Source of the DNA: Lentilactobacillus buchneri
GTDB taxonomy: Bacteria > Bacillota > Bacilli > Lactobacillales > Lactobacillaceae
DNA length: 64,000 bases
Reading direction: 5' to 3'
NCBI RefSeq assembly: GCF_018314255.1
Contig: NZ_CP073066.1
Coordinates: 1,922,001 to 1,986,000 of the forward strand
A program made the translations under genes and the position numbers. Shown here in pieces: positions 44,325-53,124 of the stretch; within the stretch, counting starts at the first letter, position 1; each line of letters opens with the position of its first letter. The notes beneath the pieces are model-generated. The model was not told the origin of the DNA. It searched no databases and saw only the letters and a program-made list of their open reading frames with translations.

Positions 44325-45317
44325 TTATTGTTGGTACGCACGTCCTTTGATCGTTGTTCGATAGTACGTTTGGCGACTGTTTTGACTTTGTGGGGTGCGA
44401 AACCCCACCGTTTTGGAAACGATATACAGTGGCCGTTTACGTGATGCCTCAAAGACTCGATAAAGGTAAGCGCCCAACATCCCAATGGTCAATAGAGTGA
44501 TGCCGACCATTAAGAATAGCGCAAAGACCGCAAAGTGAATGGTATCCATCGTGGTAAACAGCGAGGTAACCAAGTAGCCAACACTAAATACGATTGACAA
44601 GGTTCCCAGCCAGTTGGCCAACTGGAGGGGAAATGATGAAAACGAGGTCACGCCATCCATTGCCAAACGAATCATTTTGCGCAACGGGTATTTAGAAGTC
44701 CCGGCAATTCGCTCTTGACGCTCGTAAGTGACGTCGGTCTGCTTGAAACCGACCCAGCTGACCATGCCGCGGACAAAGGGATCGGCCTCGTTCATTTGTC
44801 GCAATTGGTAGACCACTTGCTTGTCCATTAACCGAAAGTCACCGGTATCCAGCGGAATATTGACGTTGGTGATTCGTTTTAAACCTCTGTAAAAGAGGGC
44901 CGCCGTTGCCTTTTTGAAAATACTTTCGCCATCTCTTGAAAGCCGCTTGCCATATACCACATCGTAGCCTTCATGCCATTTATCGATCATATCCACAATG
45001 ACGGCGGGTGGATCCTGGAGATCCGCATCCATTACCACGACGGCCTCGCCTTGGGTATAACGAATGCCGGCAGTAATCGCGAGTTGGTGGCCAAAGTTTC
45101 GTGAAAATTCAACCAACCGAATATTGTTGTGCTTGGCTTGCTGATTGGAAATCAGTTCGACACTTCTATCGGTGGAGCCATCATCAACGAAAATGAATTC
45201 AAAGGTCTGCGGTTGATTGGCAGCAAAGTTTTCCAAGGTGTTGATGGTGGTTTCAATGCCTTGCTCTTCATTGTAAACCGGTAGGACGATTGAAATTAAT
45301 TCCTGTTTTTTGTCCAT
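44325..45317 (-). CDS. GT2 polyprenyl-phosphate sugar transferase (YkcC/CsbB/GtrB-like)
   Basis: 330 aa; ATG 45317 behind AGGAGGTC. The N-terminal GT-A domain has VLPVYNEEQGIE, FVDDGSTD and MDADLQDPP (metal-binding DxD-type). Two C-terminal membrane helices are at about 230-250 and 262-290. It loads a hexose or HexNAc from a nucleotide sugar onto undecaprenyl phosphate on the inner leaflet. It is the last gene of an operon with gtrA and the GT39 gene; the three together make a complete lipid-linked sugar modification route for wall polymers or proteins. Confidence 0.9.
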   Translation of the reverse strand: MDKKQELISIVLPVYNEEQGIETTINTLENFAANQPQTFEFIFVDDGSTDRSVELISNQQAKHNNIRLVEFSRNFGHQLAITAGIRYTQGEAVVVMDADLQDPPAVIVDMIDKWHEGYDVVYGKRLSRDGESIFKKATAALFYRGLKRITNVNIPLDTGDFRLMDKQVVYQLRQMNEADPFVRGMVSWVGFKQTDVTYERQERIAGTSKYPLRKMIRLAMDGVTSFSSFPLQLANWLGTLSIVFSVGYLVTSLFTTMDTIHFAVFALFLMVGITLLTIGMLGAYLYRVFEASRKRPLYIVSKTVGFRTPQSQNSRQTYYRTTIKGRAYQQ

Positions 45318-45328
45318 TAAATGACCTC

Positions 45329-47617
45329 CTATTTATAAATTGACGACAAGTCATACAGCACGCCGGATGAACCCATTCCGCCAGGACCTTGCATGGTTGT
45401 CTGTTTCTGGGTAGACTTACTGTTCGATTGACCAGCTTTTTGAGTGGATTTTAGTTTGGGATTGCTCTTCGTTGAAGGCTTGGCTCCCGGCTTACCAGTT
45501 GGCTTTTTCTTGCCTGACGGAGCTCCTGCTGGTGCCTGTTTGCTGTTAGGTGCTTTAGCTTGTTTGGTGGACTTGGTGGTCGTCGTAGCTCCTGGGCCAC
45601 CCATGCCGGCTTGAGAACCGTTGCTGCTTGAAGATTGATACAAGCTGGTTTTGACTTTGGTAGCGTGTTTCTTAATCCAATTGATAATCTTGGTATTCCC
45701 CGATCTGCCGGAGTAATAGAAGTACTTCAAGTCACCGTTTTTGACGAGTTTCTTGAATTGAGACAAGGTAATTGCCGGATCAGTTCCGTTAAAGCCACCC
45801 ATCGCCATGACCGCCTTCCCGGTTTTGATGATGTAAGGCGCTGCGGTTGTCGAATCACTGGTGGCAAACAGATATTTGGCGTTTCCTTGATGCTTTTCAA
45901 CATAATTGAGCAGTTTGGTGTTGACTGAGCTGTTGCCCATGCCGCCACCGCCGCCCGGCATGCCGTTGCTGCTGGATGTGAGCAGCGATGGTCCGGCGGT
46001 TGGAATCATGGCTGATTCAGCGGCAATCGTGGGCGTTAACGACCACCAGGTTGGAGCTGCCATGATGGAAATGAGACCGCCAACCAACAGCGCTTGGAAT
46101 GCGCGACCCCGTGGTAAAACAGCCATCCCAACTGAAAAGCCGATTGCGGCAATTAGAATCACCCAGGTGAGCCATGGATAGTAACTGTAAACGTACCAGG
46201 ATTGAAGCGCCGCAGTTGCCACGATTGCAATCGGGAGCAGATAGAATTTCCAGCTGGTTCGTAAACTGTTTTTAAACAGGCCGACCAGCGCAGTGACGCC
46301 AGTTCCAAATAGTGCTGCGATTGGTGGGGCCAACATGATCATGTAGTAGGGATGAAAGAAACTGGCAACGCTGAAGAAACCGTAGACCGGAATCAGCCAG
46401 CTGGTCCACAGGATCAACTGTTTTTGTTGCTTGGACAGGCTAAACCAACGTTTGCGACGGTCTCTAAAGAAGACTAAGCCGCCAATTAAGCCAAAGAGGG
46501 CAAATGGTAATAACCAACTGACTTCAGGCCCGAGGGCTGATTGGAAGAGTCTAAACGGTCCGGCAGTGCCAATGTTGAAGGCGCCACCGCCACCACCGCC
46601 GTTACCCATCTTGCCGGGGCCACCTTTGCCGCCGTTTGGCTGGCCCTTCATTTGCTTACCGCCGGGTGGGGTTTGGTGTTTGCCGGTTTGCTTCATGCCG
46701 GTAGGGGCTTGACCACCCGGCATTCCACCACCTTTTTTGTTGGTCGTTTTGCTGTTCATTCCGGCACCAAATGTCCCGCCGGTTCCAGTGGTTTGACCAA
46801 GCAGTCGTTCACTTCCGTTATAACCAAAGGCCAGTTCCAACAAGGAGTTGGTTTCTGAACCACCGACGTAAGGTCGGCTGCTGGCAGGGGTCATGTCGAC
46901 AGAAATTGGGTAGGCCAGGGTGAAGACTAAGAGCGACACGGTGGCCAACGTTAATTTGGTGATTTTCTTTTTCCAGGTTTCGTTGGCTGCCAACCAGTAA
47001 AATAAATACATGGCTGGCAGGATCATGAACGCTTGGAGCATTTTGACGTTAAAAGCAATTCCAATTAACGCAAAGCTGATCAACAGTGACCAAATTTTGC
47101 GGCTGCCAATGGCCTTTTCAAGAAAGTAAAGGGCCAACATTAAGAAGAAAACTAACGTGGCATCCATGTTATTGGTTCGAGAATCAGCCACGACGATCGG
47201 TGTCAGGGTTAATGCCAAGGCGCTCAGACGAGCTGCGTTTTGACCAAAGTACGGCTGGATCAATCGGTACATTAGATAGACCGATCTGACTCCGAAAAGA
47301 ACCGATGGTAAGACGATGCTCCAGCCGTGCAGACCAAAGATTTTGGCACTGATTGCCATGAACCAAAGTGCGACTGGCGGTTTATCAACCGTGATGTAAC
47401 CGGCCGGATCAAAACTGCCGTACCAAAAGTTGTGGAAACTTTCGGTCATACTTTTAATGGCCGCGGTGTAAAAGGCGTTTGCAGAACCCGCCTTCCAGAT
47501 TTGCCAGCCGTAGAGGAATAACGCAAGGACGAGGATTACGCCTAAAATCCAGTCAAACCTGAATTTGCGTTGATAACGATTTTGGGTATTTTCAATAGAT
47601 AGATTATTGGTTGCCAT
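45329..47617 (-). CDS. GT39/PMT-like membrane glycosyltransferase (YkcB-like)
   Basis: 762 aa. TM helices span residues about 22-250 and 355-520. The first outer loop carries Asp residues of the family (SFDPAGYITVDKPP, about 68-81). A Gly/Pro/Lys/Met-rich loop (277-350, stretches such as KGGGMPGGQ and GNGGGGGGA) lies between helices. A soluble outer domain follows (about 560-665), then a Lys/Pro/Ser/Thr-rich tail of about 90 residues. It is expected to transfer the sugar from undecaprenyl phosphate to an acceptor outside the membrane. The start overlaps the gtrA end by 14 bp, with GGAGG inside gtrA. 11 bp separate it from the GT2 gene. Confidence 0.87.
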   Translation of the reverse strand: MATNNLSIENTQNRYQRKFRFDWILGVILVLALFLYGWQIWKAGSANAFYTAAIKSMTESFHNFWYGSFDPAGYITVDKPPVALWFMAISAKIFGLHGWSIVLPSVLFGVRSVYLMYRLIQPYFGQNAARLSALALTLTPIVVADSRTNNMDATLVFFLMLALYFLEKAIGSRKIWSLLISFALIGIAFNVKMLQAFMILPAMYLFYWLAANETWKKKITKLTLATVSLLVFTLAYPISVDMTPASSRPYVGGSETNSLLELAFGYNGSERLLGQTTGTGGTFGAGMNSKTTNKKGGGMPGGQAPTGMKQTGKHQTPPGGKQMKGQPNGGKGGPGKMGNGGGGGGAFNIGTAGPFRLFQSALGPEVSWLLPFALFGLIGGLVFFRDRRKRWFSLSKQQKQLILWTSWLIPVYGFFSVASFFHPYYMIMLAPPIAALFGTGVTALVGLFKNSLRTSWKFYLLPIAIVATAALQSWYVYSYYPWLTWVILIAAIGFSVGMAVLPRGRAFQALLVGGLISIMAAPTWWSLTPTIAAESAMIPTAGPSLLTSSSNGMPGGGGGMGNSSVNTKLLNYVEKHQGNAKYLFATSDSTTAAPYIIKTGKAVMAMGGFNGTDPAITLSQFKKLVKNGDLKYFYYSGRSGNTKIINWIKKHATKVKTSLYQSSSSNGSQAGMGGPGATTTTKSTKQAKAPNSKQAPAGAPSGKKKPTGKPGAKPSTKSNPKLKSTQKAGQSNSKSTQKQTTMQGPGGMGSSGVLYDLSSIYK

Positions 47618-48011
47618 AGTGGCGGACCTCCTTTAAGTGATGTTGGTTGAATACCCAAAACTTTGAAAGCAAAAAATTGGTGGGTACGGTGATCATCAAA
47701 CTGACGATAGGAATTAGTCGGCTGTCAAGAATCGGCCAACCGCTGGCAAAATGAGCGAACAAAACACTGATCAGCCAGGTGAAAATGTAAGTGGCGTAGT
47801 ATTTCCATGCAACCGTTTTAACTGAAGCACCTGTCTGAAACACCCAGCGGTTATTTAACGCTAACCCCAGCAGAGAGGTAATGCCGTAACCGATTGCCAT
47901 GGCAATGGTTGCGTTGGTTGGATGAAGTAATAACAGATAGATGACATAGGTCAGCACGGTATTAATGAATCCGGTAATCCCAAATTTTAATAATTGCTTT
48001 GTACTAGTAAT
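47604..48011 (-). CDS. gtrA: GtrA-family flippase-like membrane protein, apparent ATT start
   Basis: 135 aa if started at ATT 48011. The first ordinary in-frame start is GTG 47957, but this has no RBS and removes TM1. From 48011 the product begins TSTKQLLKFGITGFINTVLTY, matching the LLKFGxxGxxNT opening of GtrA proteins, and AAAGGAGT lies 10 nt upstream. No ATG, GTG or TTG is in frame at that spot. Four TM helices. GtrA proteins are thought to move undecaprenyl-phosphate sugars across the membrane. First gene of the glycosylation operon. Confidence 0.75.
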   Translation of the reverse strand: MTSTKQLLKFGITGFINTVLTYVIYLLLLHPTNATIAMAIGYGITSLLGLALNNRWVFQTGASVKTVAWKYYATYIFTWLISVLFAHFASGWPILDSRLIPIVSLMITVPTNFLLSKFWVFNQHHLKEVRHYGNQ

Positions 48012-48169
48012 GGATGACTCACTCCTTTCTGAATTGATGAAATGAGTTTATATGTTTAACCATAAAACAAGCTTAAAACATTTGATTTATGATAAATTGT
48101 GAATAACCGAGTTGACGGAATGCGTAAAAACCTTTAATTTAGTGTCAACGACAAAAGGAGAACATTCAA

Positions 48170-48862
48170 ATGAAAGACTTACACATATTAATAATTGAAG
48201 ATGATGAGGACCTGGCGAAGAGTCTGCAGCTGTTTTTGGGCGAAATTGCGCAAACGACCGTCTCCCACGATGGCTTTGAAGGCCAGATGCTGGGGCAGGA
48301 GGGAATCTACGATCTGGTTGTATTGGATTTGATGCTCCCTCAAGTCAGCGGCTACGACATTTTGAAACACTGGCGGACCGAGGACCATTTGAGCATGCCG
48401 GTGCTGATCTTGACCGCCAAAGACACCCTGGACGACAAAGTGCACGGGTTTGAACTGGGAGCCGATGATTATTTGACCAAGCCCTTTCACCGTGAGGAAT
48501 TGCTGATGCGGGTGAAGGCCCTTTTGAAGCGAAGTGGCCACCTTGGTGACGACAATACCCTGTCAGTTGGGCCATTTAAAGTGAACTTAAGCAATCGGAT
48601 TGTGGAAGTTAACGGCAAAGAGTTGGCACTGAATGGAAAAGAGTTTGACCTGCTGGTCTACTTCATTCAAAATCCGGATACCATTATTACCAAGGACCAG
48701 ATTTTTGATCGGCTCTGGGGGTTTGAGTCTGAAACCGCGATTTCTGTCGTTGAAGTCTATATGAGTAATTTGCGAAAGAAAATCAAGCAGAGCTCATCGC
48801 TCCAGCCGATCAAGACCTTAAGAAGCGTTGGCTATATGTTTGAAACGGAGGAATCAGATTGA
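48170..48862 (+). CDS. OmpR/PhoB-family response regulator
   Basis: 230 aa; ATG 48170 behind AAAGGAG. Receiver domain with acidic pocket EDDED (10-14), phosphorylation site D53 (VVLDLMLP) and Lys in LTKPF; winged-helix effector domain at about 130-228 (SVVEVYMSNLRKKI). It is activated by the kinase encoded next, whose TTG start overlaps its TGA. Divergent from the glycosylation operon, a likely target. Signal unknown. Confidence 0.92.
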   Translation: MKDLHILIIEDDEDLAKSLQLFLGEIAQTTVSHDGFEGQMLGQEGIYDLVVLDLMLPQVSGYDILKHWRTEDHLSMPVLILTAKDTLDDKVHGFELGADDYLTKPFHREELLMRVKALLKRSGHLGDDNTLSVGPFKVNLSNRIVEVNGKELALNGKEFDLLVYFIQNPDTIITKDQIFDRLWGFESETAISVVEVYMSNLRKKIKQSSSLQPIKTLRSVGYMFETEESD

Positions 48863-50169
48863 AAAAAGGTGATCCGCAGCAAAAACAACAGCTGAGCCTT
48901 TTCCTAAAGGAATTGGTCGGGTTCGCACTGTTGTTTGCTGTACTTGGTTTAGTTGTTTTCTTCTTATTTCACCAATCGATTTATAAAAATATCGACCAGG
49001 GATTGGTCACGCAAAAGCAAAACGTGTTAAGTAACCGCAAGGCCCCTCAATTTCGGACGGGCGGCAATGCGCAAAATCCAGCCCCGGCCAAGCCCAATAA
49101 TGGTGACACACCATTTAGAACCAACATTTTAGTTTTTAACAAAAAAGGGCAGATTATCAATGCTCAAATGCTGGGCAATCGGATTTACAATCTATTTATC
49201 AATACCGAACTGGATAAGTCGCAAGTCAACAAGGTCCGCGAAGTAACCTTAATGTCGACCGACAACACCTTACATTATTTCCGAACCCTGTTGATTAAGG
49301 TGCCCAAGTCCAATTCCAATCCAATTTATGCCGGTAACTATGTTTTGATTTTGGAAAATATTGATACCGATTTGATGGCGGTTAACAGTTTTAAGCGCTC
49401 ACTGCTGACAACGCTGGTCTTCTTTTGGATCGTCGCCATTGCGATTGCTTATTTCCTATCCCGATCGAGTATGAAACCGATCCTGGACGCCTGGAAACGC
49501 CAACGGCAATTTAGTGCTAACGCCGCCCATGAGCTGCGGACGCCGCTGACCGTCATCCAAAATCAAATGGAGTATATGTTAACCAAACCCAAGACCAAGG
49601 TCATCGACCAGGTCGATCCAATCTCAACTTCTTTGGATGAGGTCAGGCACCTGCAAACGTTGACCAACCGGCTGTTGATGTTGGCCCGTTCAGATTCTGG
49701 GACAATTGAAATCAACAAACAGGAAGTGGATTTGAAACCTTGGTTCAGCCAAATTCTCAAACCATACGACGATATCGCCGCCAGCCAACATAAATCGATG
49801 GTGACGGTCCTTAAAGCCGATGGTAAGGGACGCTTGGATAAGGATTTGATTCGCCAGCTCTTAATCATTTTGTTGGATAACGCGATCAAATACACGCCTG
49901 CCGGTGGGACAGTCACTGTGATGACGGCATTGAACCGTGATCGATTGACGATTGAAGTGCGCGATACCGGAACCGGAATTCCCGATGCTGACAAGAAACG
50001 AATTTTTGAACGCTTCTATCGTTCCGACAAATCAAGAAATTCCAAGACTGGTGGTAATGGCTTGGGATTGGCGATTGCCAAATGGATTGTTCAACAGCAC
50101 TCGGGGACCATTTCTGTTAAGGACAATTATCCAAAGGGAACCGTGTTTGATGTTTTGATCAAGCTGTAA
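48859..50169 (+). CDS. Sensor histidine kinase
   Basis: 436 aa; starts with TTG 48859, GGAGG 7 nt upstream, overlapping the regulator stop. TM1 at 18-38, an extracellular loop of about 140 residues with a Pro/Asn-rich start, TM2 at 182-200, no obvious HAMP. H-box NAAHELRTPLT (H224), N-box LLDNAIKYT, G1 DTGTGIP, F-box FERFYR, G2 GGNGLGLAI. General architecture resembles CiaH/CssS. It phosphorylates the preceding response regulator. Confidence 0.92.
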   Translation: MKKGDPQQKQQLSLFLKELVGFALLFAVLGLVVFFLFHQSIYKNIDQGLVTQKQNVLSNRKAPQFRTGGNAQNPAPAKPNNGDTPFRTNILVFNKKGQIINAQMLGNRIYNLFINTELDKSQVNKVREVTLMSTDNTLHYFRTLLIKVPKSNSNPIYAGNYVLILENIDTDLMAVNSFKRSLLTTLVFFWIVAIAIAYFLSRSSMKPILDAWKRQRQFSANAAHELRTPLTVIQNQMEYMLTKPKTKVIDQVDPISTSLDEVRHLQTLTNRLLMLARSDSGTIEINKQEVDLKPWFSQILKPYDDIAASQHKSMVTVLKADGKGRLDKDLIRQLLIILLDNAIKYTPAGGTVTVMTALNRDRLTIEVRDTGTGIPDADKKRIFERFYRSDKSRNSKTGGNGLGLAIAKWIVQQHSGTISVKDNYPKGTVFDVLIKL

Positions 50170-50196
50170 AATGATAAAGTGATTACTGTGCACAAA

Positions 50197-50242
50197 GAAA
50201 GCTCGGAGTAAAAGTGATTTGACTTTTACCTCGAGCTTTTTT
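50197..50242. terminator. Bidirectional terminator
   Basis: AAGCTCG..AGTAAAAGT / ACTTTTAC..CGAGCTTTTTT, between convergent kinase and gshA. Confidence 0.88.
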
Positions 50243-50256
50243 GTGATTGGGTTCCA

Positions 50257-51795
50257 CTAGATCAATGATTGATCCTGCTTATCGGCCTTGTTAATTCCTG
50301 GAAATAATTCGTGCAGATATTCAAGCGGTTCAACTTTACCGACTTTGTCAGTGTATACAACTTGAGTCACGTTGTCATAGGTTAAGGTGATCAGTGACTC
50401 ACCGTCTTCATCTTTGACCACATAATAACGAATACCGAGTTGGATGGCGTAAAAGATCAACCGTTGGGCATCAAATGAGATTTTCCCAATTGATGGCAGA
50501 AGGGTCGTTGCGCCCAAACGTTGGGCCCGCCAGCGCTTGGCGACCGTGGTTCCGAAGTCCATCAAGCTACCATTTTTGATGTGTTTTAACAACATTGCCG
50601 AAGCTGTCAGTTCCGGGTGGGTAACCACTTCACTGAAGTCGTCCAGTGCCTGGAGCTGTTCGGAATGGGCATGAAGTGACTTGGCCATCTCAATCAACTG
50701 ATCAAAGATTTGGATGCCTTCAGCCATTTTGAAAGTCGGCTGGTTGGGGTTCTCCAACGCCACCTGATTGTTATCAGTGAAAGATTGTTTTAAATCAGCG
50801 GCAATATTTTCATGGTCAACTGGGGTGACTAAGAGATACATTAAGAAGAATTTTAAAAAGTACATTGCGTGACGACTGATGCCATTAGGGGTAAACGGCG
50901 TGTTATCCAGTACTCGGAATTCCAGATAAGAGATGCCTTTAGTGCGATAATCTTTAATGTCGTCTTGGCCGCGAAGTCGGACCGGTCCATAAAATTCAGC
51001 TGTGGAATATAGATAATGGTCGTCGATTGCATGATTAATGCCGTCAATGTAATGATCCAAGCTGGTATAAATGGTGGCGTCAACCTGATCTTGTGGTTCG
51101 TTGACATAGCCATAAATGCTGTTGCGGATACTTCTGACCGGATGGGTGAGTTGTTTTTGATCCTCAGCGGATAAAAAGCCTTTCTCCGCAATTGGGCTGG
51201 CACCAAACAAATAAGTCAGCAGCCAACGGTGAAGGACAAAATTTTGAGCTAGCTGGAAGTACAATGCATTTTTGAAGGCCACCAAGGTACTGAACTGGTC
51301 TTGGTAGTGGACATACAGCCGATTGATGACCGGTTCGGGGATGCTGAAGTTGACGTGAACGCCAGTAATGATTTTTCTGGCGACCCCGTACTTTTCGGTT
51401 AAGTAATCACGATATTTGGCGTAGGCGGGCCGACCAAAATGGCCTTTGATAAAGTCGACGTCGTCTTCGTCCATTGCTGGCGGCATACTCAGCGGCCAAA
51501 AGGATTCTGATTTATCAATCGACCGATATAAAACTGTCTGCAAAGTATCCAATTGATCCAACACGCCGCCAATATTGGGGTTGGGATCGGTAATAATTTC
51601 GCTCATTGATTCGGAAAAATCTGATTGCAAATAGGGATGATAACGTCTGGAACCGAGATTTTGCGGATATGGCTTGCGGCTTAATCGGCCGTGGTCATCG
51701 ATTCGGTGTTCTTCGATTTCAATGCCGATTAGGCTATGGTAAAGCTGTTCTGCAACGCGTTCTTCTTGAATGTGTTTTAATAAATTTTTCAGCAT
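50257..51795 (-). CDS. gshA: Glutamate-cysteine ligase
   Basis: 512 aa; ATG 51795 behind GGGGGA. N-terminal GIEIEEHRID binds substrate or metal; FSESMSEIITDPNPNIGG and SYLEFRVLDNTPFTPNG are family signatures. It joins Glu and Cys into gamma-glutamylcysteine with ATP. Many lactobacilli have a bifunctional GshAB of about 750 aa; here there is no C-terminal ATP-grasp domain, so only the first step of glutathione synthesis is encoded at this place. It lies between the two-component system and coiA. No partner gshB is in the window. Confidence 0.9.
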   Translation of the reverse strand: MLKNLLKHIQEERVAEQLYHSLIGIEIEEHRIDDHGRLSRKPYPQNLGSRRYHPYLQSDFSESMSEIITDPNPNIGGVLDQLDTLQTVLYRSIDKSESFWPLSMPPAMDEDDVDFIKGHFGRPAYAKYRDYLTEKYGVARKIITGVHVNFSIPEPVINRLYVHYQDQFSTLVAFKNALYFQLAQNFVLHRWLLTYLFGASPIAEKGFLSAEDQKQLTHPVRSIRNSIYGYVNEPQDQVDATIYTSLDHYIDGINHAIDDHYLYSTAEFYGPVRLRGQDDIKDYRTKGISYLEFRVLDNTPFTPNGISRHAMYFLKFFLMYLLVTPVDHENIAADLKQSFTDNNQVALENPNQPTFKMAEGIQIFDQLIEMAKSLHAHSEQLQALDDFSEVVTHPELTASAMLLKHIKNGSLMDFGTTVAKRWRAQRLGATTLLPSIGKISFDAQRLIFYAIQLGIRYYVVKDEDGESLITLTYDNVTQVVYTDKVGKVEPLEYLHELFPGINKADKQDQSLI

Positions 51796-51950
51796 AGTAG
51801 TCCCCCAGCCGGATTTAGTTATACATAATTATAAACAAAAATCGGCAGAATGGTAGCCATACGGCCGTTCTGATGAAAACGTAAGGTTATTTTTAACTTC
51901 TTGAAAATCATTGCCATCGGTTTCGTATTTAACCCATAGAAGGTGATGAA

Positions 51951-53090
51951 ATGCTGATAGCGATGATTAATAATCAATTAGTGAATGCGGCTGAATTCAA
52001 GGGCCAAAAGAATTTAGCCAATCGACTGGTTTGCCCGGGATGCAGGCAAACAGTGATATTCAAGCGCGGCAAGTACCGCATTCCCCATTTTAGCCATAAA
52101 TCTAATCGGATTTGCGGTAGTTTCAGTGAGAATGAAAGTCAGGCCCACCTCCAAGGTAAGCTGACTTTTCAACGGCAGCTGCGAGCCATGGCGACAGAGG
52201 CGGTGTTGGAATATTATCTGCCAACAATTGAGCAGCGGGCAGACGTTTATTTACCGTCTCCAAAGCTGATTTTAGAATATCAATGCAGTCCCATTTCATT
52301 TGCCGAACTTTCTCGGCGGACGGCGAATTACCAGTCACTTGGAATTGACGTGGTTTGGGTGCTGGGAGATCGCCATTTAAATGCCGCCAAACGATTGGAT
52401 GGTGTTGCCAAGTTTGCTCGTTTTAGCACCCAACTGGGCTTTTACATCATCTTTTATTCTGCTAAAAATCAGCAGTTCCGAATTGATTTTCAGATTCGCG
52501 AAGTTGCCGGTAAACTCACTAGTCATATGCGACTATTTAAAACTTTAGCCGAGTTGAAGCGATTCATTGACCACCCGCCTTCAGCTCTTCAACAGTATTC
52601 AGTTCGAGCTACTAACTCGGCAATTTTGCACCAGCTTAACCGGATTCAGCGGAGTATTGTTTTGAAAAATCCCACTTACCTGGACATGGTCACGCGCTGT
52701 TATCAACGAAGAAAAGTCTTTGTCGGCTGCCCTTTGATTTGTCATGGAAAAGAGGGTGAGGGATGGCCGATCTTTCGGCGGACTGCTTTGTGTTGGCGAG
52801 TGTGGATTGTTTTGCAGCTGTTTACGAGCAGTAATCGGGAAATTTCCAATCAGGAGTTAAATCAGGTTTTCAAACAATCGGTTCAACTTTTTGGCCAACA
52901 ATTTGCCCAAGTAGACGATTACGTCCGTTTCTTTCAAATGGCCTTTACCAGTTTTATCTTTAGCCTCCGGGCCGGCGGCTATCTTCGACACACAGTAGCC
53001 GGCGTGCAAATCATTAAACAACCGGTGTGGTTTGCCGATTATGATGAAAAACGGCAATATATCATGACCGCCAAGCCGGAGGTGTGCTAA
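51951..53090 (+). CDS. coiA: Competence protein CoiA
   Basis: 379 aa; ATG 51951 behind AAGGTGATG. N-terminal zinc-finger-like CPGCRQTV with the following HFSHKS. The nuclease-like core (PD-(D/E)XK type) has HLQGKLTFQ, RADVYLP and LILEYQCS-PIS. It helps process incoming DNA during natural transformation. It is placed before pepF as in other Firmicutes. A full set of late competence genes cannot be judged from this window. Confidence 0.9.
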   Translation: MLIAMINNQLVNAAEFKGQKNLANRLVCPGCRQTVIFKRGKYRIPHFSHKSNRICGSFSENESQAHLQGKLTFQRQLRAMATEAVLEYYLPTIEQRADVYLPSPKLILEYQCSPISFAELSRRTANYQSLGIDVVWVLGDRHLNAAKRLDGVAKFARFSTQLGFYIIFYSAKNQQFRIDFQIREVAGKLTSHMRLFKTLAELKRFIDHPPSALQQYSVRATNSAILHQLNRIQRSIVLKNPTYLDMVTRCYQRRKVFVGCPLICHGKEGEGWPIFRRTALCWRVWIVLQLFTSSNREISNQELNQVFKQSVQLFGQQFAQVDDYVRFFQMAFTSFIFSLRAGGYLRHTVAGVQIIKQPVWFADYDEKRQYIMTAKPEVC

Positions 53091-53124
53091 TCTATTGGTA
53101 ACTAACTATTTGAAGGAGGACGTT

